The notes: generated by a model from the sequence alone, not told the origin. A DNA stretch of 64,000 bases from Microbacteriaceae bacterium (GCA_024639935.1 JAHEFZ010000003.1:1-64000); one strand, 5' to 3'. Numbered from the stretch's first letter, positions 8,445 through 18,124 are shown. Program-made: numbers and translations.

Positions 8445-9557
8445 ATGCCGTATACCGAGGCAACCCTTCAACTGCTGTCAATCGACGGGACTCTTGTCGA
8501 AAGCGATCGGACTGCGGAATACCGTGCGCTCGTCGACAAATTGAACGACGCGCAGCTTCAGAATTTTTACCGCGAAATGGTAGTGACGAGACGATTCGAT
8601 ATTGAGTCGGGGAACTTGCAACGGCAGGGTCAACTCGCACTGTGGGTCCCAAGCCTCGGTCAAGAAGCGGCGCAGGTTGGTTCGGGGTTCGCCACACGCA
8701 GCCAGGACACCATTTTCCCGTCCTACCGTGAGCACGCGGTGGCGCGAATTCGCGGAATCGATCCCGTCGCGATCCTCTCGTTGCTCCGCGGTGTCACGAA
8801 CGGTGGCTGGAACCCCAACGATTCGAAGTTCCGTCTTTACACGCTCGTTCTCGCGACCCAGACGCTACACGCGGTCGGCTATGCGATGGGGACGACGATG
8901 GACGGGAAGTCGGGAAACGGAAAGCCCGATTTAGACGAGGCCACGATCGTCTATTTTGGCGATGGCGCGTCGAGCGAAGGCGACTCCAATGAGGCTCTCG
9001 TTTTCGCTCAGTCTTATCACGCGCCCATCGTCTTTTTTCTTCAAAACAATCAGTACGCCATTTCTGTGCCTGTTTCACGGCAATCGCGCAGTCCCCTTTA
9101 TCTGCGCGGTGAAGGCTTCGGAATCCCGTCACTTCAAATCGATGGAAACGACGTCCTCATTTCCTATGCCGTCACCACGGTTGCTCTCGACGACGCTCGC
9201 GCCGGAAAAGGGCCCCGCTTTATCGAAGCCCAGACCTATCGTCTTGGCGCACACACGACCAGCGACGACCCGACGAAATATCGCGGACAGGCCGAAGAGG
9301 ACTTGTGGAAGGAACGAGACCCGATTTCACGTTTCGAAAAGTTCCTTCGCGCCAAGGGAGAATCCGACAAGTTTTTTGCTGCGGTGAAAACCGAAGGGGA
9401 AGATCTCGCCGCCGACGTTCGTGCCCGCGTTCTCGCCCTCACGCCGCCATCCACGGACACCATGTTTGACCATGTTTACACCGACGAGCACCCCCTCATT
9501 GCGGCCCAAAAGGCGTGGCTGGCAGATTACGAAGCGTCCTACGGGGATTCCCGATGA
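8445..9557 (+). CDS. 2-oxo-acid dehydrogenase E1 alpha subunit
   Basis: This is the thiamine-diphosphate-binding alpha subunit of a 2-oxo-acid dehydrogenase E1 (370 residues). It decarboxylates the oxo acid and, with E1 beta, reductively acylates the lipoyl group of E2. The ThDP motif is visible from GDGASSEGDSNEA near residue 175 to QNNQYAIS near 205, and PSLGQEAAQVGSGFA lies near 70. Its stop overlaps the start of E1 beta (ATGA). Branched-chain oxo acid is the most likely substrate for an E1alpha-E1beta-E2 operon in actinobacteria, with pyruvate the alternative; sequence alone does not settle this. Confidence 0.9.
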   Translation: MPYTEATLQLLSIDGTLVESDRTAEYRALVDKLNDAQLQNFYREMVVTRRFDIESGNLQRQGQLALWVPSLGQEAAQVGSGFATRSQDTIFPSYREHAVARIRGIDPVAILSLLRGVTNGGWNPNDSKFRLYTLVLATQTLHAVGYAMGTTMDGKSGNGKPDLDEATIVYFGDGASSEGDSNEALVFAQSYHAPIVFFLQNNQYAISVPVSRQSRSPLYLRGEGFGIPSLQIDGNDVLISYAVTTVALDDARAGKGPRFIEAQTYRLGAHTTSDDPTKYRGQAEEDLWKERDPISRFEKFLRAKGESDKFFAAVKTEGEDLAADVRARVLALTPPSTDTMFDHVYTDEHPLIAAQKAWLADYEASYGDSR

Positions 9558-10531
9558 GCGAGTCACTGTCCATGGCGAAAGCCATCAACCTCGGTCTCCA
9601 GCGTGCAATGCGCGAGAACGACAAAGTTCTTCTCATGGGCGAGGACATCGCTACTTTGGGCGGGGTCTTCCGTGTCACCGAGGGCCTCAAGACCGAATTT
9701 GGGGAGAACCGCGTGTTGGACACGCCGCTCGCCGAGTCGGGAATCGTCGGAACAGCAATCGGGCTTGCAATGCGCGGCTACCGACCTGTCTGCGAGATTC
9801 AATTTGACGGATTCGTGTTCCCGGCGTTCGACCAGATTATGTCTCAACTCGCCAAGCAGACGTCACGGCATCAGGGTGATCAGTCATTCCCCGTCGTGAT
9901 CCGCATCCCTTACGGCGGTCACATCGGCGCGGTCGAGCACCACCAAGAAAGCCCCGAGGCGTATTTCGCTCACACACCGGGACTTCGCGTGCTGTCCCCG
10001 GCGACACCCAATGATGGCTTTCACATGATTCAACAGGCGATTCAGTCAAACGACCCTGTCATTTTTCTCGAACCGAAGGCTCGCTATTGGCCGAAGGGTG
10101 ACGTTGACCTCGACGGAACACCCGCCCCAGCCCACCAGTCACGAGTGGTTCGAACCGGAACAGACGTGACGGTTGTCGGTCACGGTGCGATGGTCGCGAT
10201 GCTGCTCGATGCGGCCGAGGTCGCCAAAGGCGAGGGGATCAACCTCGAGGTCATTGATTTACGGTCGCTGTCGCCCGTCGATTACGAGCCCATCGTCGCA
10301 TCGGTTGAGAAAACGGGACGACTTGTGGTCGCGCAGGAAGCGTCGGGAAACGCGTCTCTCGGCTCGGAAATCGCAGCTACCGTGTCAGAACGGGCATTCT
10401 ATTTCTTGCAGGCACCCGTATTGCGCGTGAGTGGCTTTGACGTTCCGTTCCCGCCGGCGAACCTTGAGGGCATTTTTCTTCCCGACGTTGACCGCATTCT
10501 CGATGCAGTCGATCGAACGAGAGGGTACTGA
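9554..10531 (+). CDS. 2-oxo-acid dehydrogenase E1 beta subunit
   Basis: This 325-residue beta subunit completes the E1 heterotetramer. It begins [19 protein letters not shown] and contains [32 protein letters not shown] and [19 protein letters not shown], all typical of transketolase-type beta subunits. The C-terminal domain has the usual [17 protein letters not shown] segment. Start ATG 9554 overlaps the upstream stop, and a longer in-frame extension from 9515 is rejected because it lies inside E1 alpha. It is 2 bp from the E2 gene. Confidence 0.93.
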   Translation: MSESLSMAKAINLGLQRAMRENDKVLLMGEDIATLGGVFRVTEGLKTEFGENRVLDTPLAESGIVGTAIGLAMRGYRPVCEIQFDGFVFPAFDQIMSQLAKQTSRHQGDQSFPVVIRIPYGGHIGAVEHHQESPEAYFAHTPGLRVLSPATPNDGFHMIQQAIQSNDPVIFLEPKARYWPKGDVDLDGTPAPAHQSRVVRTGTDVTVVGHGAMVAMLLDAAEVAKGEGINLEVIDLRSLSPVDYEPIVASVEKTGRLVVAQEASGNASLGSEIAATVSERAFYFLQAPVLRVSGFDVPFPPANLEGIFLPDVDRILDAVDRTRGY

Positions 10532-10533
10532 CC

Positions 10534-11874
10534 GTGGCCGTAGTTGATTTTCCGCTCCCCGATGTTGGCGAGGGCCTGACCGAGGCCGAAATCGTGCAGT
10601 GGCGAGTGAAGAAGGGCGATGTCGTCGCCGTAAACGACATCTTGGTTGAGATCGAGACGGCGAAGTCACTCGTGGAATTGCCCAGTCCTTTTGCAGGGAC
10701 CATTGTTGCCTTGCTTGCTGGTGAGGGCGATACCGTGCCGGTTGGCACGCCGATCATTCAAGTTGATTCCGAGAGTGGAGTCCCCGCGACCCTGCATCCC
10801 GCTCCCGAACCCGTCGCCGCAACCGCTACGCCGGAATCCAAGGGTGAGGGAAATGCTAAAACGGAACCCGTAGCAGAGGCCGTCCTAGTCGGCTACGGAA
10901 GCGCCGGCCATGTCACGTCACGACGCGGTTCGCGCACGGCAACCGTCACGCCGGCGGAAGTTCCCCATGACGCCGACCGCGGCGAAACCGTCGTTTACCC
11001 GCCAGCCGATAGCGCTCCCGTCATGGCGAAACCACCTGTGCGAAAGCTGGCGAAGGAACTCGGTGTCGATATCTCCAAGGTTTTGGCGACGGGCGCTCGC
11101 GGCGAGGTGACTCGTGACGACGTGGTTCGCCAATCCCAAGTCACGACGGTGTTCCGAAACGTGGAAACCCCCGAATGGCCGAGTGAACGCGAGGAATACA
11201 TTCCTGTCAAGGGGGTGCGCAAGGCAATCGCGACCGCGATGGTTAAGTCAAAGTTTGAAGCGCCGCACGTGTCGGTATTCGTGGACGTCGATGCGACCAG
11301 AACCATGGACTTCGTCAAGCGACTCAAGAGCTCGCCTGATTTCCAGGGGATACGAGTTTCGCCGTTGCTCGTCATGGCTCGGGCCGTTATTTGGGCGGTT
11401 CAGCGAAACCCGAACGTGAACTCGTCGTGGACCGACAAGGACATCATCGTTCACCACTACGTCAACCTTGGTATCGCCGCGGCAACTCCTCGCGGACTCA
11501 TCGTGCCGAATGTCAAAGAGGCGCACACGCTCAACATGAAACAATTGGCGCTCGGCCTCGAAAACCTTACGGTGACGGCTCGGGACGGCAAGACGACGAT
11601 TGACGACATGTCCAACGGAACCATCACAATCACCAACCTTGGCTCGTTCGGTGTTGATACTGGTACCCCCATCATCAACCCAGGCGAAGTCAGCATCGTC
11701 GTGCTCGGCGCGATCAAGCAAAAGCCGTGGATCGTCGATGGCCGGGTAGAGGCGCGGTTCGTCACGACCATCGGGGCATCATTCGACCATCGGGTCGTCG
11801 ACGGCGATGTTGCGAGCCGTTTCTTGGCGGATGTCGCGAGCATCATCGAAGAACCGGCCATGCTGCTTGACTAA
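10534..11874 (+). CDS. Dihydrolipoamide acyltransferase (E2)
   Basis: E2 is the core of the complex and transfers the acyl group from the lipoyl arm to CoA. The 446 residues comprise one lipoyl domain (1-80, with lysine in [14 protein letters not shown]), an Ala/Pro/Glu-rich linker, a peripheral subunit-binding domain ([20 protein letters not shown], about 170-205) and the catalytic domain with [14 protein letters not shown] near the C-terminus. Start is GTG 10534. No E3 gene follows, so dihydrolipoamide dehydrogenase must be encoded elsewhere. Confidence 0.94.
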   Translation: MAVVDFPLPDVGEGLTEAEIVQWRVKKGDVVAVNDILVEIETAKSLVELPSPFAGTIVALLAGEGDTVPVGTPIIQVDSESGVPATLHPAPEPVAATATPESKGEGNAKTEPVAEAVLVGYGSAGHVTSRRGSRTATVTPAEVPHDADRGETVVYPPADSAPVMAKPPVRKLAKELGVDISKVLATGARGEVTRDDVVRQSQVTTVFRNVETPEWPSEREEYIPVKGVRKAIATAMVKSKFEAPHVSVFVDVDATRTMDFVKRLKSSPDFQGIRVSPLLVMARAVIWAVQRNPNVNSSWTDKDIIVHHYVNLGIAAATPRGLIVPNVKEAHTLNMKQLALGLENLTVTARDGKTTIDDMSNGTITITNLGSFGVDTGTPIINPGEVSIVVLGAIKQKPWIVDGRVEARFVTTIGASFDHRVVDGDVASRFLADVASIIEEPAMLLD

Positions 11875-11876
11875 TT

Positions 11877-11922
11877 ATTGACAATTGTTCTCAATAAAGA
11901 TATTTTATGAGAATGATAATCA
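11877..11922 (+). promoter_or_regulatory. Promoter with two Fur/Zur-type boxes
   Basis: A -35 hexamer TTGACA (11878-11883), a 17-bp spacer and a -10 TATTTT (11901-11906) form a good promoter. Two imperfect palindromes overlap it: ATTGACAATTGTTCTCAAT (11877-11895, over the -35) and TGAGAATGATAATCA (11908-11922, over the expected start of transcription). Both fit a Fur-family half-site pattern, and a Zur-like regulator is encoded downstream. The layout predicts zinc-dependent autorepression of the unit. Confidence 0.65.
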
Positions 11923-12191
11923 ATAAGCTCGCCGCAGACTTACACGACGCCGGAATGTCCTTTTGGGATGAACTGCTTGCCATTACTCTTGACCCGGCCC
12001 ATATCCTTTCGGAATTGATCTGGCAGATCGTATTCGACGGGCTTTTTGTCGCCTTTCTCTATGGGGTCGTCTACAAACGTTGGTTGCTGCCTCGACTCCG
12101 ACGCGAGATTCACAAGGATCTCGACGCCGAACACGGAATCGAACACCACGAGGACCATATTCACATCACCGGCGTCAAGGACCACAACTGA
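11907..12191 (+). CDS. Small membrane protein with His-rich C-terminus
   Basis: Up to 94 residues with one hydrophobic helix (about residues 38-57) and a cytoplasmic or exposed tail rich in His and acidic residues (EHHEDHIHI). It precedes zur by 10 bp in the same unit, so a zinc-related role is a reasonable inference. The start is uncertain. ATG 11907 lies upstream of the predicted transcription start, ATG 11913 would give a leaderless mRNA, and ATG 11955 (MSFWDELL) would give a 78-residue protein. The coordinates show the longest frame. I do not recognise a named family. Confidence 0.6.
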   Translation: MRMIINKLAADLHDAGMSFWDELLAITLDPAHILSELIWQIVFDGLFVAFLYGVVYKRWLLPRLRREIHKDLDAEHGIEHHEDHIHITGVKDHN

Positions 12192-12201
12192 GAACCCCAC
12201 G

Positions 12202-12573
12202 ATGAAACGAAACACGCGACAACGAACCAGGGTGACGGCGGCCCTGAACAGCTCACGCGAATTCATCTCGGCCCAGAATCTTCACATCATGCTCGGAGAC
12301 GAGGCACCTTCGCTGGCTACTGTTTATCGAACTTTGCAGGGGCTTTCCGAAGAGGGTGCGGTTGACTCAGTAAACCGGAATGGAGAATTCTTATATCGAC
12401 TGTGCGGCACGAGCCACCACCACCATCTCGTCTGCGTCGATTGTGCTGCGACCGTCGAGCTGGACGGGGGTGAAATCGAAGAATGGGCAGCGCGAAATGC
12501 GAGCGGCCACGGTTTCACGATGACCACCCATATCGCCGAGATTTACGGGCGGTGCGCGGTCTGTTCCGCCTGA
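12202..12573 (+). CDS. zur: Fur-family regulator, Zur-like
   Basis: A 123-residue Fur-family repressor. The winged-helix domain includes SLATVYRTLQGLSEEGAV, the recognition helix region of this family. HHHHLVCVDC then provides metal ligands, and a second CxxC (CAVC) lies at the C-terminus, giving the structural zinc site. Zur rather than Fur is proposed because of the His-rich neighbour and the adjoining rpmB-rpmG-rpsN cluster, which in many actinobacteria is linked to zinc regulation. The Shine-Dalgarno is weak, suggesting coupling to the upstream gene. Confidence 0.8.
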   Translation: MKRNTRQRTRVTAALNSSREFISAQNLHIMLGDEAPSLATVYRTLQGLSEEGAVDSVNRNGEFLYRLCGTSHHHHLVCVDCAATVELDGGEIEEWAARNASGHGFTMTTHIAEIYGRCAVCSA

Positions 12574-12713
12574 GTTTGTGTGTTGCCGATTAATCACGTA
12601 CCCTTGAGAGGTTGCGCGCTCACGCGTGCACACCGCGACTGTTTCACCGATTCCGTTGCAGACAAGTGATCTTGGGTGAGGTTTGTCCTCACGGTAACTA
12701 CAAGGAGAAAACC

Positions 12714-12949
12714 ATGGCAGCAGTGTGCCAGGTGACCGGAGCCGTTCCTGGTTTCGGACACAGCATTTCGCACTCGCACCGACGCACGAAGCGTCGGTTC
12801 GATCCGAACATTCAGAAAAAGACCTATTACGTTCCGACTCTCGGTCGTAAAGTCACCCTGACCCTCTCGGCCAAGGGAATCAAAACCATCGATGCGCGCG
12901 GAATTGACGCTGTCATGCGCGACCTCATCGCTCGCGGGGTGAAGTTCTA

Positions 12950-12950
<1 letters not shown>
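12714..12950 (+). CDS. rpmB: 50S ribosomal protein L28, zinc-free form
   Basis: L28 (78 residues) of the 50S subunit. It begins [20 protein letters not shown] and has [10 protein letters not shown] and the [13 protein letters not shown] core. It has a single cysteine in place of paired CxxC motifs, so it cannot form the zinc ribbon of the C+ form. The ATG at 12714 follows AAGGAGA. Its stop overlaps the start of rpmG. No Zur box is evident in the 140 bp before it. Confidence 0.96.
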
Positions 12951-13120
<170 letters not shown>

Positions 13121-13122
13121 AC

Positions 13123-13428
13123 ATGGCGAAAAAAAGCAAGATTGCTCGTAACGAGCAGCGAAAGGTCATTGTTGCGCGCTACGCAACCAAGCGTCTAGAA
13201 CTCAAGAAGGCGCTCGTTGACCCCAACGGAACAGCAGAGTCGCGCGAGGCCGCGCGCCTCGGACTCCAGAAGCTTCCTCGAAACGCTTCGCCGGTTCGTG
13301 TGCGTGGTCGCGACGCAATCGACGGCCGCCCCCGTGGTTTTCTCTCGAAATTTGGCATTTCGCGTGTCCGATTCCGTGAAATGGCACACCGTGGCGAATT
13401 GCCAGGCGTAAAGAAGTCTTCTTGGTAG
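13123..13428 (+). CDS. rpsN: 30S ribosomal protein S14, long zinc-free form
   Basis: A 101-residue S14 of the long form, with the central segment that short zinc-binding S14 proteins lack. [25 protein letters not shown] and [19 protein letters not shown] are diagnostic. There are no CxxC motifs. Completes rpmB-rpmG-rpsN, the cluster that many actinobacteria hold as a zinc-responsive duplicate set. Whether a second, zinc-binding rpsN exists elsewhere cannot be seen here. Confidence 0.96.
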   Translation: MAKKSKIARNEQRKVIVARYATKRLELKKALVDPNGTAESREAARLGLQKLPRNASPVRVRGRDAIDGRPRGFLSKFGISRVRFREMAHRGELPGVKKSSW

Positions 13429-13498
13429 TCTGAAATCGCTAAAACTTGGGGAAACTCAAGGATTAACATTTCATCCACAAAGTCTCAGGAGGACTCGA

Positions 13499-13771
13499 AT
13501 GAACCGATCCGAGCTCGTAGCGGCAATCGCCGCGCACACCGGACAGAGCCAGGTCACCGTGAACGGTGTTCTCGACGCTCTTTTCACCACTGTTGCCGGC
13601 GAAGTTGCCAAGGGTAACAAGGTCACCATCCCCGGTTGGGTCGCATTCGACCGCACCAACCGTGCCGCTCGTCAGGGACGCAACCCCCAGACCGGTGCCA
13701 CCATCCAAATCGCCGCCTCAAAGGGCGTCAAGGTTTCGGCTGGTTCGAAGCTCAAGGCTGCTGTCAAGTAG
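13499..13771 (+). CDS. hup: HU-family DNA-binding protein
   Basis: A 90-residue histone-like protein that bends and compacts DNA as a dimer. It begins MNRSELVAAIAAHTGQS and has the DNA-binding arm region GRNPQTGATIQIAASKGVKV with the intercalating Pro in NPQTG. It lacks the Lys/Ala-rich C-terminal tail of mycobacterial HU. CAGGAGGA gives a strong Shine-Dalgarno and a terminator follows. A single DnaA-like 9-mer (TCATCCACA) is at 13471-13479 in its leader. Confidence 0.95.
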   Translation: MNRSELVAAIAAHTGQSQVTVNGVLDALFTTVAGEVAKGNKVTIPGWVAFDRTNRAARQGRNPQTGATIQIAASKGVKVSAGSKLKAAVK

Positions 13772-13783
13772 CTTTTGCTTTTG

Positions 13784-13818
13784 GGAAGGGGCGGAGGAAA
13801 CTCCGCCCCTTCCTCTTT
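13784..13818 (+). terminator. Strong intrinsic terminator after hup
   Basis: A perfect 13-bp GC-rich stem (GGAAGGGGCGGAG pairing with CTCCGCCCCTTCC) closes a GAAA tetraloop and is followed by TCTTT. It begins 12 bp after the hup stop and ends the ribosomal/HU region. Confidence 0.9.
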
Positions 13819-13846
13819 GCCCAGATTCGCTCGGTAGGCTCAAACG

Positions 13847-15796
13847 GTGAATCGCCCACGTCTGATTGTTTCTCTCGCTCTCGTGGTTGCCGCTATCGCG
13901 GGATTGTGGTTCGCCATGGAACTGGGTGGTGCGAGCCACGCGGGTGAACTCGGTGACGCCGGTGAACTTGTCCGTTGGGGAACCCCAATAACGAAACTAA
14001 TCGTGTCACTCGCGGGGGCGATGGTCATCGGTGGGCTCGCGGTCTGCCTCTACGTGTTGCCACCGGGCAGTCCCGCCAACCGCACCCTCAACGTGGTTGT
14101 GGGAGCAGGAATAATCTGGTCCCTGTCTCTCGTCGGCCACATTCTCTTTACCTATTTCACCGTCGTGGGAGAGGTTCCAACATTCGACGATGGATTCGAC
14201 GCAAATTTCGGGTTCTTCCTGACCGAAACCAGCCTCGGGCAATTGATGCTCATCGCGACGGGCTTGTCCGTCGTTTCGACAACGGTGGTCGCGATTTCTC
14301 GACGACCGTTCTGGCTCGCCGTCGCCTTTCTCATTGCCGTCGCGTCAGCGTGGCCGTTCGCCGAAATGAGCCACTCGGGTGGAACATCGAGCCACGGTTT
14401 GGCAATAAATGCACTCGTACTGCACATCGTGTTTGTTTCTCTGTGGACCGGCGGTCTCGCCACGTCAGTGGTCGCTATGGCTTGTGGTGCAAACCGTGTT
14501 GACGTCCTTAGGCGTTACTCCTCAATCGCGCTATTGTCCATTACCATCGTGTCCATCACGGGCGTCGCCAGTGCAATAATTCGAATCGGCACCGTCGACA
14601 ACCTCGTGTCGGAGTACGGCATCATCGTTTTGCTTAAAGCGGCCGGTACGGTGATTCTTGCGTTGCTCGGCACACGCTGGCGCCGTGTCATCATTCCCCG
14701 CCTCGGCCCAGTGAAGTCCATCGTGGGGTTCGCGGTGCTAGAAACAGCCATTCTCGGGTTTGTTGTGGGTCTCGCGACGGGGCTTGCCCGCACTGCACCT
14801 CCGATTGAGCAGACCCTGACAGGACCGATGACACCAGCCGAGATTCTCATGGGACGAGTTTTGCCGGGTGAGTGGACCTGGACAACGGCCTTCACCTCAT
14901 GGAAGATCGACCTGATCTGGACCCTGTTCGCCGTTTTCACCAGCATTTTCTATATGTGGGGAGTGGAGCGACTTCGGCGACGCGGCGACGCGTGGCCGAT
15001 TCACCGACCAATCATGTGGCTCGGGGCAATGGCAATACTCGTGTACACGACGAGCGGCGGAGTCGCAGTTTACGGCGAATTCTTGTTCAGCGCGCACATG
15101 ATCGAACACATGTTGTTGACGATGCTGATACCCGTCGGGATTGTTCTGGCCGCACCAGTAACACTGGTTGCGAGATCGATCGACGCTCGCCGCGACGGAT
15201 CGCGCGGGATGCGCGAGTGGTTTCTCGGAATCATTCACTCGAAGTGGATTGGATTTGTCGGACACCCACTCGTCTCGACCGTCGTCTTCGCGCTCTCACT
15301 CATGGTCTTCTATTACTCTCCGCTGTTGTCCTGGGCGTCGACCACCCACCTTGGCCACGAATGGATGATCCTACATTTCTTGCTGGCGGGGTACCTGTTC
15401 GTTCAAGCGCTCATTGGCGTTGATCCCTCACCGCATCGAACTTCATACCCCGTTCGAATGATTCTCTTGATGGGCACGATGGGTTTTCACGCGTTCTTTG
15501 GACTCGCGCTCATGACCGGAACCTCATTGTTGTTGCCCGAATGGTTCGGTGCGATGGGACGAACGTGGGGCGACTCCCCTCTCGTCGATCAACAGGTGGG
15601 TGGAGCCATCGCCTGGGGAATCGGCGAGTTACCAACGCTCCTCCTCTCGGCGCTTGTCGTGCGGTCGTGGATTCGATCTGACGAACGCGAATCAAAGCGG
15701 TCAGACCGACAAGCGGCACGCGATCACGACGCCGAGCTCGAGGAATACAACGCGATGTTGGAGAAGCTCGAGAATCGCCGGCCAACCAAACGGTAA
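13847..15796 (+). CDS. Fused CopD / cytochrome c oxidase assembly (CtaG) membrane protein
   Basis: A 649-residue polytopic membrane protein. The N-terminal half (to about residue 330) has CopD-like helices with conserved histidines, and the C-terminal half (about 370-630) resembles CtaG of the caa3 oxidase assembly family, with HMIEHMLLTMLIPVGI and HEWMILHFLLAGYLF. This fusion is widespread in actinobacteria and probably delivers copper to the membrane oxidase. It starts at GTG 13847, just downstream of the hup terminator, and ends in a basic cytoplasmic tail. It stands alone. Confidence 0.88.
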   Translation: MNRPRLIVSLALVVAAIAGLWFAMELGGASHAGELGDAGELVRWGTPITKLIVSLAGAMVIGGLAVCLYVLPPGSPANRTLNVVVGAGIIWSLSLVGHILFTYFTVVGEVPTFDDGFDANFGFFLTETSLGQLMLIATGLSVVSTTVVAISRRPFWLAVAFLIAVASAWPFAEMSHSGGTSSHGLAINALVLHIVFVSLWTGGLATSVVAMACGANRVDVLRRYSSIALLSITIVSITGVASAIIRIGTVDNLVSEYGIIVLLKAAGTVILALLGTRWRRVIIPRLGPVKSIVGFAVLETAILGFVVGLATGLARTAPPIEQTLTGPMTPAEILMGRVLPGEWTWTTAFTSWKIDLIWTLFAVFTSIFYMWGVERLRRRGDAWPIHRPIMWLGAMAILVYTTSGGVAVYGEFLFSAHMIEHMLLTMLIPVGIVLAAPVTLVARSIDARRDGSRGMREWFLGIIHSKWIGFVGHPLVSTVVFALSLMVFYYSPLLSWASTTHLGHEWMILHFLLAGYLFVQALIGVDPSPHRTSYPVRMILLMGTMGFHAFFGLALMTGTSLLLPEWFGAMGRTWGDSPLVDQQVGGAIAWGIGELPTLLLSALVVRSWIRSDERESKRSDRQAARDHDAELEEYNAMLEKLENRRPTKR

Positions 15797-15886
15797 ATTG
15801 TCGCGGAATTGTCACCAACTCCGCCCCGCCTCCGCGTTGCGATACTGCGGGCGAGTACTCTGGAGAATCTGACGAAAGGCGCCATT

Positions 15887-17185
15887 GTGTTCGAACTCAC
15901 GCCAGAACAATCGCGCGTGATGGACATCATCGAAGGCACCCGCGAACATGTTTTCGTGACGGGACGAGCGGGAACCGGAAAGTCAACATTGCTGCAGGAG
16001 TTCGTCGAGCAAACATCGAAATCGCTCGTAATTGGCGCACCAACGGGTGTCGCTGCGCTCACTGTTGGCGGTCAAACAATTCACTCGCTTTTTCGATTAC
16101 CCATCGGTTTGGTCACTGACCACACCAAGTTTTATCCGTTGTCGGACGACGCCAGGGTTTTGCTACGTCGAATCGATACCGTCGTCATCGACGAGATATC
16201 AATGGTTCGTTGCGACTTGCTTGACGGACTGGACCGACGATTGCGAGCAACTCGAGGTCGAAAGAATGAGCCCTTTGGCGGCGTGCAGGTCGTGATGTTC
16301 GGTGACCCGTATCAACTTCCACCCGTGCTCAAGGAAGGTCCAGAAAAGCAGTACCTCATGGATAACTATGAATCACCCTGGTTCTTCGATTCAAAGGCGT
16401 GGAGAGAAGCGCAACCGCGTGTCGTCGAACTGACCGACGTCAAGCGACAGGACGAGGCCGAATTTCGCGACATTCTCGATCGAATGCGCAATGGGCAAAT
16501 GACGACAAGCGATGGCGCGGTCTTGAATGATATCGGCGCACGGAGGCCCATTCCGGAGGGGACAGTGACCTTGGCGACCACCAACGTCAGCGCGAACAGC
16601 ATCAACGCGAAGGCACTGAAGGAATTACCGGGAAAGCCAAAGATCGCGAGAGCCATCATTGACGGGGACTTCGGCGGTCAACTTCCGGCCGAAGAAGAAC
16701 TCGAACTAAAGCCGGGCGCTCGGGTCATGTTCCTGCGAAACGATTCAATCGCCGACGGAAATCGCTGGGTTAACGGGTCTGTCGGCACTGTGGTGAAGGT
16801 AGACGGTGCAGTCCATGTTGCTCTCGACACCGATCCCGCCAATGCGGTTGAAGTTCAGCCGGTTCAGTGGGAAAAAATCCAGTACACCTACGACCCCGAA
16901 GAAAACAGTGTCGAGGCCGACGTCATGGCAACGTTCGCGCAATTTCCACTGCGGCTGGCGTGGGCCGTCACAATCCACAAATCCCAGGGGCAGACACTGG
17001 ATTCCGCTGTCCTCGACTTCGGCCGCGGCGCTTTCGCCAATGGGCAGGCCTACGTCGCATTCTCACGAATCCGAACTCTGGACGGAGTGTTCCTGTCGCG
17101 GACCCTGCAGCCGAGCGATATCCAGGTCGATCGACGCGTTGTTGACTTTATGCGCACAGCCAAAGACAACGAATTTCTCGAATAG
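15887..17185 (+). CDS. PIF1-like superfamily 1 DNA helicase
   Basis: A 432-residue helicase-like ATPase with Walker A GRAGTGKSTLL near residue 28, Walker B VVIDEISMVR near 101, the Gln motif in FGDPYQLPPV near 145 and C-terminal motifs VTIHKSQGQTLDSAV and AYVAFSRI. These are the PIF1/RecD2 family motifs. Such enzymes unwind 5'-tailed DNA, and some PIF1 proteins unwind G-quadruplexes. The GTG start at 15887 is preferred to an upstream extension from 15809 because the family begins with LTPEQ and AAAGGC lies just upstream. It converges with the next gene with a 3-bp gap. Confidence 0.88.
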   Translation: MFELTPEQSRVMDIIEGTREHVFVTGRAGTGKSTLLQEFVEQTSKSLVIGAPTGVAALTVGGQTIHSLFRLPIGLVTDHTKFYPLSDDARVLLRRIDTVVIDEISMVRCDLLDGLDRRLRATRGRKNEPFGGVQVVMFGDPYQLPPVLKEGPEKQYLMDNYESPWFFDSKAWREAQPRVVELTDVKRQDEAEFRDILDRMRNGQMTTSDGAVLNDIGARRPIPEGTVTLATTNVSANSINAKALKELPGKPKIARAIIDGDFGGQLPAEEELELKPGARVMFLRNDSIADGNRWVNGSVGTVVKVDGAVHVALDTDPANAVEVQPVQWEKIQYTYDPEENSVEADVMATFAQFPLRLAWAVTIHKSQGQTLDSAVLDFGRGAFANGQAYVAFSRIRTLDGVFLSRTLQPSDIQVDRRVVDFMRTAKDNEFLE

Positions 17186-17188
17186 CGA

Positions 17189-17440
17189 CTAGAAGGGCGG
17201 CGGTTTCGGCTTCGATCGTCCAAGCGATTCGAACATCTGATCGTGGGTCACGGAATTGACGCCTGAATGCAACAGACCCAGCTGGGTGTGCTGGGGAAGT
17301 CCCTCGTTGTGAATCAAGACAAATCCGTTCGGAGCGCCCGAGAGAGCACCCTCGGCCGTAGAGACAACCAGCAACCAGCCAGTGGTCATAAGGGAATCGC
17401 CGAATTGCGATTTGATGAATTGCGAGACCGCATCGTCCAT
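17189..17440 (-). CDS. Conserved-looking small hypothetical protein
   Basis: An 83-residue protein read from the minus strand in the gap between the helicase and dcd. Composition is protein-like (SQFIKSQFGDSLMTTGWLLVV, GFVLIHNEGLPQHTQLGLLH), with a basic proline-rich tail, KPKPPPF. ATG at 17440 has AGGAG about 11 bases upstream on the minus strand; a GTG at 17452 is an alternative. A longer reading frame extends into dcd antisense and is rejected. I do not recognise a family. It is transcribed divergently from dcd. Confidence 0.6.
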   Translation of the reverse strand: MDDAVSQFIKSQFGDSLMTTGWLLVVSTAEGALSGAPNGFVLIHNEGLPQHTQLGLLHSGVNSVTHDQMFESLGRSKPKPPPF

Positions 17441-17548
17441 CGAAATTTCCACTCCTACTCCATCCGCTTCCAAGGTTGACGGAAGGTTGCAGAGGATACA
17501 GTCGACCACGGACGCGAAACCAAAGACCTCGAACGGTAGGCTCGTCCC

Positions 17549-18124
17549 ATGCTTCTCAGTGATCGCGATATTCGTGCCGAAATTGAATCCAATCGTGTTC
17601 AACTTGACCCGCTCGATATGGGGATGATTCAACCATCCAGCATCGACGTCCGGCTGGACAAATTCTTTCGATTGTTCGACAACCACAAGTACCCGTTCAT
17701 CGACCCCGCCGAGGAGCAACCCGAATTGACGCGGGGAGTCGAGGTTGATTCCGGTGAGCCTTTTATCTTGCATCCGGGGGAATTCGTGCTCGGATCGACC
17801 TTCGAACTCGTTACTCTTCCCGACGACATTGCTGCCCGACTCGAAGGCAAATCATCGCTCGGCCGACTTGGTTTGCTGACTCACTCGACTGCGGGGTTCG
17901 TGGACCCTGGTTTCAGCGGCCACGTCACTCTCGAATTGAGTAACGTCGCGACCCTTCCCATAAAGTTGTGGCCCGGAATGAAGATTGGCCAATTGTGTTT
18001 CTTCCGACTCTCATCGCCGAGCGAGAACCCCTACGGAAGCGAAAAGTACGGTAGTCGGTACCAGGGACAACGCGGTCCGACGGCATCGCGCTCGTGGAAG
18101 AACTTCCACAAGACCGCGCTTTAG
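17549..18124 (+). CDS. dcd: dCTP deaminase
   Basis: Dcd deaminates dCTP to dUTP in thymidylate synthesis; some actinobacterial members also hydrolyse dUTP to dUMP. The 191-residue protein has [29 protein letters not shown], the active-site [23 protein letters not shown] and the C-terminal [17 protein letters not shown], all conserved in this trimeric family. It overlaps the convergent idi gene by 4 bp. Confidence 0.96.
   Translation: MLLSDRDIRAEIESNRVQLDPLDMGMIQPSSIDVRLDKFFRLFDNHKYPFIDPAEEQPELTRGVEVDSGEPFILHPGEFVLGSTFELVTLPDDIAARLEGKSSLGRLGLLTHSTAGFVDPGFSGHVTLELSNVATLPIKLWPGMKIGQLCFFRLSSPSENPYGSEKYGSRYQGQRGPTASRSWKNFHKTAL

Noticed and set aside
13471-13479. TCATCCACA as a DnaA box before hup
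   Set aside because: A single near-match without neighbours can occur by chance.
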